This document shows, one piece after another, positions 30,781 to 39,415 of a DNA stretch of 41,288 nucleotides. The DNA lies in NCBI GenBank assembly GCA_015680685.1, contig MNCI01018056.1:92082-133369 (forward strand). The letters run 5' to 3'. The notes below the pieces were generated by a model. That model saw only the letters and a program-made list of their open reading frames with translations, was not told the origin of the DNA and did not search any database. Source of the stretch: Gnetum montanum. Taxonomy: Eukaryota; Streptophyta; Gnetopsida; Gnetales; Gnetaceae. Position 1 is the stretch's first letter. Every line of letters begins with the position of its first letter. Both the position numbers and the translations under genes were made by a program.

Positions 30781-33700
30781 TATTGCCATACTTGCTATCG
30801 ACACCGTAGATGTTGCTAGATGTATACTGCTTCAAGTACACATGATTTACAGGGTTCGCTAATTCATTGCCATTGACATCTGCTAGCTTAAATGCTCCGT
30901 TGTTGTACATGTCCACCACTAAGAAAGGACCTTCCCAGTTTGCAGAGAACTTGCCTACTGGTTCACGCACAGCCTTGAGAACAAGATCTCCTTTCTTGAT
31001 CGGGCGCTGTTGAAGGTTGTGGTGATGTTTCTGTCGCTGTTTGTCTTAATATCTTTCAATCATGTCAAGAGCCTATATCCACTTCTCTTCCATTGAATCC
31101 AGATCTATGATTCGAGACTCGGTGTGTTGAGCCTCATTTATAACCGCGGAGAGGACCATTCTCAGAGAAGGGATTTGCAACTTGAGAGGCAACACTCCTT
31201 CAGACCCGTAAACCAGGCTATAGGGCGTACTACCCGTAGCTGTCCTACACGTAGTACGATACGCCCATAGCACATAGAGGATCTGTTCGTGCCACCGCCT
31301 TTTGTTGCTGTCGAGCATTTTCTTGAGCAGATTGATGATTACTTTGTTCGTCGCTTCAGCTTGACCATTCGCTTGCGGGTAATAAGGGGAAGAAAAATAT
31401 TGTCTGATGCCTAAGTTATCACAGAAGGATTTGGTTTTCGTGCTACTAAACTGCGGCCCATTGTCGGTCACAATAGTCATCGGGAGACCAAATCTGGTTA
31501 CTATATTGTCTAGGATAAAATGGCAAATCTGCTGAGAAGTGATCTTCCGCAGGGGAACAGCCTCTACCCACTTTGTAAAATACTCAGTAGCGGTAATGAT
31601 GAAGTTATGACCTGCGGAAGACTTCGGCGTGATGGGGCCTATGATGTCTAGTCCCCATCGCTGAAATGGCCATGTTATCTGTGTTGTATATAATTCTGTG
31701 GGTGACAGGTGTATACGATTTGCGTGACGCTGACATGTGTCACAGGTTTTAACCTTCATCAAGCAATCTTTTTCCATGCGTGGCCAGTAGTATCCTAAGC
31801 GACGGATTTTTAGGGCCATAGCCTGTGGTGCTACGTGGCCGCCGCACAGTCCCTCGTGAACTTCGCCGACTATGCGCTGCGCTTGGTGTTTGTCAACGCA
31901 AGTAAGCAACACGCCATCAAAGGAGCGTCTACAGAGAGTGTTGCCTCCGATGATGACGCATTGCCTAACCCGCTTACGGATTGTGTCTTTCTGTGCGCAT
32001 GTTAATGTAGACTGTAGCTTGCCCTGTAAAAGATAAGCTTTAATGTCGTCGTACCATTCAGACGTGCTTTCCTCGAGAAGAGAGGAGATTTGTGCCATCT
32101 GAATGATAGAATTTGTGCAGTCTGTAATCAATGCGAGGAAGGTGTCAAAAAGATGAGTAGGCACGTTCAAAGCTAGTGTTGCCAGTGCGTCGGCCAGTGT
32201 GTTATCCGTGCGTGGCACGTGCTGGGCATCGATGGTCGCAAATCGTCTTAGAAGATCTTTAGCCGTATGGCAGTAGGGCTGCAAATGTATAGCCTTGCAG
32301 GCGTAGACTCCAGTAATCTGATTTATGACAAGCATCGAATCGTCCCTAATCGCCAGGTGTTGAACATCGAGTTCACTAGCGGTTAGTAATCCCCTAAGGA
32401 GCCCCTCGTACTCTGCCACATTGTTCGTACAGGGGAAGGTCAAGCGATAAGCGTGTAGACGCACATCCTCAGGCGATAGCGTGATAACAGTGGCAGCACT
32501 GCCGCCTGTAGCGGTTGAAGCGCCGTCAAAGTACAACGTTGTTTTGAGGCCTGTTGAGACAGGGCTTAGACTATGTACATGTTCGTCAGGGAACTCTGGC
32601 TCTATAGTTGCCTGATTGTTAATCAGTGAAGTTATCAACTAGTCAGCTATCGCTTGGCCTTTCGTAGATGATTGACCAACATAGTGTAGATCGAATTCTG
32701 CTGTGATAGCCTTCCAGCGAGCTATTTTTCTACTCTCGTATAAGCTATGCGTAATGGCTCTGAGAATGTTGTTTTTACAAATGACGTTGACCTGGCTACG
32801 AAAAGGATAATGCCTACATTTCTTAAGCGTAAAAACTAATGCTAAGCAACTACGCTCGACGTCGTTGTACCTCGTTTCGTACGCACATAAAGCATGACTC
32901 AAGTAGTAGATGGGCACTTCCGACCCATCATTCCTCCTTTGGCAAAGTAACGCTGCTATCGCTACGTCTGAAGTTACGAGGTAAATGTAAAATGGCAAAT
33001 CCCTTTGTGGTGGGAAAACCGTCGGCAAATGTTGTAGTTCTTGTTTTAAACTATCAAACGCACGCTGGCAACCGTCGGTCCATTCGAAATTAACCCCCTT
33101 TTTCAGCAAGTGTTGCATAGGGTGCAACTTGTCGGTTAACCTCGAAATGAACCGGCGTATAAACTGTAAGCGTCCCTGTAACCCACGTAATTGCTTGAGG
33201 TCTATGGGAGGCGTTAACGCGACAATGGATTTGACCTTATCAGGGTCAACTCGTATGCCGGTTTCCAACACCACAAACCCCAGCATGCGTCCAGTTTTGA
33301 CTCCAAATATGCACTTCTTTGGGTTAAGCTGGAGCTCGTATTTGGAGCATCTTTTAAGGACTAACTCCAGGTCCCCTGAATGATCCTCCGACTTCAAAGA
33401 CTTAACAGCTATGTCATCTACGTAATCATTCAGCCTTCCTAGGAGGTAATCGTTAAAGATGTATGTCATGGCCCGTTGATACGTTGCTCCGGCGTTCTTC
33501 AGACCAAAAGGCATCATAGTGTAGCAGAAGGTGCCCCAGGGCGTCATGAATGTCATGGTCAGTTGGTGTTCTGGGTTAATGCGAATCTGGTTATAGCCTG
33601 AAAAGCCATCCATGAAGGACAAAAGCGCATGCCCAGCTGTTGTATCCACTAGCTAGTCGATACTCGGCAACGGGAAGTTATCCTTGATTGTGGCCTTATT

Positions 33701-34294
33701 CAAATCCCGGAAGTCTATGCAGATGCGTATGCTTCCAGTCTTCTTTGGGACGACTACAATGTTGGATACCCACTCCGAGTAATCGACCGCACGGATGAAA
33801 CCAGCCTGGTATAGCTTGGTGATTTCATCACGCACGACTAGCGCGATCTCTGGCTTGATTTTGCGTGCCTTTTGCCTAACTGCTTTAATTTGCGGGTCTA
33901 GGATGATGTTATGCTGGATTAACCTAGGATCTAACCCAGGCATATCCTCGTATGACCATGCAAAGACAGTAATGTTATCTTGCAGGACCTGTTTTATAGC
34001 GTTGTGCGTTTCTTGCTCTAACAAAGAACTGACTTTGAGCATTTTAGTCTCACCCTTATGCGTAACGATAGGGACCTCACTGAGGGGATCCTCGGTTATG
34101 TCCCCAGCCTCCAGGTCTAGCGTGCGCGTCGACTGTTCTGGCCATTCTGGGGACGTCTCCGACGCAGCTATGTTTACGCCTTCTAAAGGGAGGTTAACGT
34201 CTACTAGCGCGAAGTCAAACTGTCTAATTACCTTCCCGTATGGGCCCGTTAAAGTTAGAGGCGTTGAAAAATTTACGTCCATTTCCCGTCTGTC
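30731..34294 (-). pseudogene. E7 pol: RT, RNase H, second RNase H, integrase; four nonsense codons
   Basis: One frame from the splice acceptor at 34294 to the stop at 30731, interrupted only by TAG 33653-33655, TAG 32639-32641, TAG 31073-31075 and TAA 31046-31048, each at a likely Gln codon. RT includes ASEVSNIVVVPK-like strands, MDGFSGYNQIRI, MPFGLKNAGATYQRAM and the catalytic YVDD (33424-33413). RNase H occupies about 33000-32650. The extra RNase H of Tat elements spans about 32530-32170: FDGA, TNNVAEYEGLLRGL, DDSMLV and ADALA. Integrase has HEGLCGGH..CDTCQRH (about 31860-31730), DIIGP, TDNGPQF and QANGQAEATNK, so D-D-E is intact. The C-terminal GDLVLK and WEGPFLVV follow, and then the frame enters the repeat array. 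Catalytic residues are kept. Confidence 0.9.
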
Positions 34295-34550
34295 CTGCAA
34301 AACCGCCAAGTGCGTAAATGGTTAGGAGACAAGTGACGTGATGTCACCGAACGTGGAAGGCTAACTGAATTTTGAATATTATAGACAAGTTGTAATCAAC
34401 GTAACCCGATTACGATGCGATAAGATGTGGTAGTTTAACGTCATTTCGGACAGTGGAGCATGAAATATCAGCCGCATTGATACCCGGACTTTCGGGTTTC
34501 GTTTTAGAAAAGTCCCGCTGAAATCAGATATCAAGTCGGTGATCCTCGCG

Positions 34551-34558
34551 TATAAGTA
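34551..34558 (+). promoter_or_regulatory. TATA box of the antisense passenger gene
   Basis: TATAAGTA in the context cctcgcgTATAAGTAagg, 149 bp upstream of the proposed ATG (34707), with no upstream ATG-rich sequence between. A single copy of the E7 repeat core (tagtttaacgtcatttcgg) lies at 34431-34450, about 100 bp further upstream. Confidence 0.5.
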
Positions 34559-34706
34559 AGGAGTTCTTTGATAAGGATAGGCTGTTGGCTGTTGAGAATT
34601 AGAACTCGTGACTGTCGCTGAGAGAAGGAAGAGCAGAAAGCGAGAACGTGTAATCTTGCGAAGATTTGCAAGCGTTAGGCTGTGAAGGAATTCTGAAACC
34701 GTCGCA

Positions 34707-37700
34707 ATGGCACCGAAGATCAAGAGGAAGAACGCAAAATTTGCCAAGATTGACGAAGTGCAAGAAAATTTGAATCGTGTTTCGCAGGCGCTGGTCGATG
34801 TTTGCAACCCTACGCCTTTGAACCGGTAGGCCATTCTTCCTGTGCTTATGTTTGTTCCTAATGTCTATTTTTCGTGATGTCTCTTACGTGAATGTGAATG
34901 TTAAAATTGCGGACCTCAGGTTAATGCGAGGGTTTAATGGGTTGCGTCTACCGCCGTTGTCAGGGACGAACCTTGCGCTATTGCAAGGGTTTGGGTGATT
35001 TCGGCCTGGCTAGCTAGGTGTAATTTATGGGTTTTCTGCGTTAGTGATGTAAATGTAAGTGTAGGTGTTATGTATGTATTGGTTGTATGTACAGCGTTGC
35101 GCTAAAGCCCACTTTGATTGTGCTAGATATTGTGGGGGTTTTGTGTTGTATAAACCCCATCGTCCCCAATGTCCCTCCCTCGCACACGCGGTTGCAAGGG
35201 AAGGCAATATGGTTTCGACAGGGCGCGCTGGAGTTTCTGTAGTTCTCGCTGCGCAACTTTAGCATCATCGTGTGGTCTGATTTGTCTGATGACATCGTGG
35301 GTGCCCTGTTAGAGCACCTGCTAATGGGTTCTGCGCAAAGGATTCTGGCTTTTTTGACAGACGGGGCCATCGATACGGGCCGTCCTGAAGATCGAGAGCT
35401 TAGCGCCCGGGGCTTGCGGAGCTTAAACTGGATCTGGGAAATGACCCGATTCAACTGTTATCACGCATATAACACGCTGTTCGTGGCCCGCCATGTCTCA
35501 ACTTGTTTCCAGAACCCACAAGGCACGGTGTTTCTGTTTTGTTCTATGTCTGTTGTCGGTGTGAAATATAGGGAAAATGGCGAAAAATGTAAAATAAGCT
35601 TATGTTGTATGGTACAGGTTCTTTATTCAGGACAACAAGTTAGTTGGAGATGGTGATGTGTTATCCTGGGCCGAAACGGCGATAATGGCATTTACCGCAA
35701 CTAGCAACGTGCGCGCCGGTGTTATAGAGCAGATCGGCTTTGACATGCGTGAGTACCCCACCCGTTACGTTAAGGCTTTTGAGAGTTGCCAATGGCTCGG
35801 GTGGCTGCACGATGACTGGACCCTAGATCCGCCCCTTACCGTCGAGGACGTGCAGAGGGAACTCCTGCCATTTTCGTTGCCATTTGGCCCTGGTAAGGCG
35901 GTGGTGTAGTTGAGGACTGCGTAATGTTATTGTAGATTGTGGACATTGCGTAATAGAACTTTGGTTAATTTGTGCTTCACGTTGTGTAGTTAGGGAATCT
36001 CGGGAGATTACCCTTACGATTTCTGGCCGCGAGGTGAGCGCTGTCCTCTTCCTCTACGGCGACATCAAGGACGCACAGCCCTAGCTCAGCTACTCGGCGG
36101 CCCCAGTCGCGGTGACCTCCAAGATCCGAGCAGCAGGGCTAATGCACCTATTTTTGGCTGCGACTCCTGATGTCCCCGCCAGTGAAATGCTAACCCTGGT
36201 CAACTCCTTCAACGAAAAGGCCAAGCGTTTCTGGACGCGTGTACATAACGTGCACGTAAGCTTTAACATCGACGCTCAGCTCTTCGCGGACCTCTTCGGC
36301 ATCCCCTCAGACGGCCCTCTCGTAAGTGAGAAGGCGAAGAGGAGCGAAGCTTTCCAGAATTGGCTGAAGGAGTGGGTAAGGGTCCCGAAGGAGACTAAAG
36401 GGTTTCCCTGCGACAAATTCGAGATGGGCGCCACCAAGACATTTTATCCCCTTTTCCGGGCCTGGACCTTCCCCAAAACTCTCTTGCAGGGGAAGTTCTT
36501 TTTCGTAGAACAAACCCGTATCATGCGAGAGGTTCTGGAGGAAGGAACTCAGTTCAATTGGGCAAGCTATTTTGCCAAAAGACTGCGTAATGAGATGATC
36601 AAGCTTCGCAAGAAGCTTGAATCTCGTTTCAAAGTGCATTACGTGTTCTTCATAGCTTGCCTTCGGCGGTTCGCTGAGTTTCTGGTCATCTAAAGGAATG
36701 GGGTCTGGGTGCAGCAAGACCGAGACCAGTTGTTTAAACCTTGGGTTGCCCACATCCTCAGCACTACCCGTGGGCAGGATCCACCGGAAGGGATCAGGGA
36801 GTCGTTGTCTATCACGACTAAGGGTCTGGCAGCGCCCCAAGTGCGAGGTCTCGACAGCGTAGGCGGGATAGTGCCTACCTACATTAGCGATGCCTCGCGA
36901 GGGAAGCGCGTGGCGAAAGAAATCATAGAACCTGCAGCTCGGGGTAAAAGGCTCCGCCTAGCCGAGTCTCCTGAGGGTGACGCAGGCCGGACTGTGGCAG
37001 TCAAAGTTCAGCGAAGTAAGCCTCCGCTTAGTAAGCATGAAAGAATTATATTACTCAATGTTTGTTTAGATGTTTTACGCAATGATATACTAAGGTGTTG
37101 TGATATGGCCAGCAAAAGTTACGGAAGAACTGACCCCTGAGACGGGAGCAGTAACACTAAGTCGTAGGGAGGGGGCCTCAATTTTGGAAGAAGAGGCCCC
37201 AGTTGTTAGCATGAACCGCGTACAGGCTCGGGTGCATGAGGAGGCCCCAGCTACTGGAATGAGTGACGCACAGACTTATGTGCGTGAAAGGGAAAGGGAT
37301 GCGAAAGATGTCGGTGAAGTTGCCACTGTCACTGGTAGAGGTAATGGATTTGTTAGTGTGTTTGCAGGATTTCTGTAAATAAGTGAGGTTTCTAACTAGA
37401 TTACGCTACAGGTGAAGAGGACGCGCCCACACCTGTCGCTGTGAGCAGAGCGTGGAGAGACTTTCCTGATAAATTTGCCTTCATGGAAGGCGTCGTTAGC
37501 GACATGATCGAGCGCCTGGAACGCGTCGAACCTGGAGCGGGTACGTTATGGTTGTAGTCAGTTTGTGATGTTACATAAGGGTAATGTGTCATCGACGCTG
37601 ATGATTGTTTCTGTTAGGAGCTCGCCTCCGATGGGATCCCACTGAGCCTATTGATTTGGACACAGTGGAGCCACCATCCAATGAAGCAGCCGTGCCACGT

Positions 37701-38772
37701 CACATTTATGAGGAAATGCGTAAATGTGCGTTACGCTCGACACGCTCCTTATGGGAGAGTAAGGGCGTTAATGAGAATTTATGGAAAAGGTTGCAGAGGT
37801 TGGAGCAGAGAGTTGAATCTCTGACCAAAGAGGTTGGAGACTTAAAATCGCGGTGCGACTTCCTACAAGCGCGGGCGTCAGGGGATGAAGACTGGCGTAC
37901 TGCTGTTGTCGATTACTCCCGGTATTGGACAGCCATCAAACACAGCGTACAGACCAATCGCGCGTTAGTCGAGCAGCGAATGCAGATAGAACTCCTAGCC
38001 CAGAAAAGCCGGGACTAGAGGGATTATTATACAAGTGTGCAAGAATGGGGGCAGAAGGAGAAGGACCACAAGCACTTGTACAAGCGGGAAAGCATTGCTT
38101 ATCGGAGACTCTACCGAGATCTTGCCGTCAGGGCCCGGTCCTTAAAAGTCTTTCAGGACGTCATCGGCGCTTCCGATGCCTTAAAGAAGTTCGAGGAGCA
38201 GGTGACTGTCAGTGCGTCTCCCGAAAGGGCGATGACTTTCCCTGGGGGTTAGGCTTCAATTCCTACTTTCTTCCCAGACCCACCCCGCTGGAGCAGCGTG
38301 GAGAAAGGGAAAGTGAAGGCTGGGGCTGCCTTGGGCGAGGACGTATGGCCAGATCTAACGGAGGAAGAGATTATGAAGCGCTTGTGGGCTGGTCTGGACA
38401 AGCTCCCCTTTGCTGCGGAAGCAGGGCTGTCACAAGTAAGTTTACGCGCGACTTAGTTTGCGTTTCTGACTGTGATGTTAAGCCTTGCGTAACTAATGTG
38501 CTTACTGTGTTCAGATACCAGCTGAGGATAGGGAAGACGAACAAGCGGAGGAGTTAGCAGAAGGAGCGACGAAAGCAGAAGAAGAAGCAGAAGAACGCAA
38601 CAATGAGGAGCGTCCTTCCATGGAGCTAACGCCGGAATAGGTACCTCGCAAGGAGGACATTCTTCGTGAAAGAGTCATTCCTAGAAACGACGGCCCATTG
38701 GAGGACGATCCATTAACGTTGGATCCAGACTTAAGGGATACTGGTGATAGTGGCAGTAGGGGAAATGCGTAA
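34707..38772 (+). pseudogene. Eight-exon passenger gene, antisense inside the E7 intron
   Basis: Proposed exons: 34707-34825, 35263-35527, 35631-35892, 35990-37015 (or 37030), 37113-37340, 37412-37540, 37618-38435 and 38515-38772. All seven introns are GT-AG, 71-437 nt long, and every junction keeps the frame (phases 2, 0, 1, 1, 1, 1, 0), giving 1034 codons (1039 with the alternative donor). The N-terminus is basic (KIKRKNAK). The middle (36112-36690) has FADLFGIPSDGP and FNWASYFAKRLRNEM, which loosely recall plant transposon-associated proteins of the PMD/Transposase_32 type; I do not claim membership. A heptad-like coil (LWKRLQRLEQRVESLTKEV) lies at about 37780-37840, and the C-terminus is acidic. 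Five nonsense codons (TAG 36082, TAA 36691, TAG 38016, TAG 38250, TAG 38638) fit Gln or Trp decay. The first could instead lie in a 51-nt GTGAGC..TAG mini-intron (36034-36084), which is short for a plant. Function unknown. Confidence 0.7.
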
Positions 38773-39415
38773 TTATAATTTACGCATAGTTTTATTGATG
38801 TTGGGTGCAATACCATTTTACGAATGACTAAAAAGATGTGTTATAAAATCTGGTGGATGCGTTAAATGTCAGTTACACATTTTTTTATTCGTTTTTGCGT
38901 TTTGCTGATAGAGTGCGAGCGTAATTGTTGAAAAGTTCACCTAAGTGATAATGATAGAGCGTAATTCCTAGTTTAAGGCCGTTGCGGGCCATTGCGTAAT
39001 ACGCGTGAATTGTAGTGGTGTACAATTTTGTGTTACTAGTTTAAGGTCGTTGCGGGCCATCACACGATTCTGCGTAATCTAATAACTAGTTTAAGGCCGT
39101 TGCGGGCCATCACACAATTCTACGTAATCTAATAACTAGTTTAAGGCTGTTGCAGGTCATTTTAAGCGTAAATGGTAATAGAATACAATGGTGCGTAAAT
39201 GCGTAAAATGGTGTGATAACAGGAATAACACGGGTACGATAAAAACGTAAGACATGACAAGCGTAAAAGTAGAAGGCGAAGGTAGCATAAAAAGGAATCT
39301 ATTGCAACAAAAGAAACTGTTAAGTACGAACCACGATAACTGGCAAAGACATGATGTCGTACGCAAAGACCATTGCTCAACCATTGATACGTAATTGTCT
39401 TTTAATGGCCTTTAC
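38773..39415 (+). other. 3' flank of the passenger gene within the E7 intron
   Basis: AT-rich, with many GCGTAA/TTACGC words and four copies of a 24-bp repeat. No canonical AATAAA is seen close after the TAA at 38770; ttataaaatc at 38840 is a weak candidate for a polyadenylation signal. No coding region. Confidence 0.45.
38969..39160. repeat. Four copies of TAGTTTAAGGCCGTTGCGGG-type repeat
   Basis: Copies of a 24-bp unit (tagtttaaggccgttgcggg + ccat) start at 38969, 39037, 39087 and 39137. The last three form a 50-bp tandem repeat with a ctgcgtaatctaataac spacer. The unit resembles the array core near integrase (TAGTTTA.CGTCGT.GCGGAC) and the single copy at 34431, so the same motif family flanks the passenger gene on both sides. 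Confidence 0.82.

Larger units (their letters stand above)
34295..39415 (-). other. Proposed 5.1-kb intron of E7 between protease and RT
   Basis: On the minus strand the protease frame reaches AAC|GTAAAG (donor GT at 39415-39414), and the RT frame opens after GGTTTTGCAG (last intron base 34295). Both borders are in phase 0, so splicing joins the two frames exactly. Without splicing, the protease frame hits TGA at 39379-39377. Ogre elements of the same branch are known to have a spliced intron at this place, but a few hundred bases long. Here the interval holds an antisense gene. Intron use is inferred, since no transcript is available. Confidence 0.65.

Noticed and set aside
29857-30804. 315-codon minus-strand ORF with YDVKLA/HDAKLA peptides
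   Set aside because: The peptides come from the repeat core read in changing frames. The spacing is not a multiple of 3, and the frame overlaps the end of pol. There is no family signature.
36112-36693. Calling this exon a transposase
   Set aside because: The resemblance to plant PMD/Transposase_32-type proteins rests on a few loose motifs. No catalytic triad can be shown.
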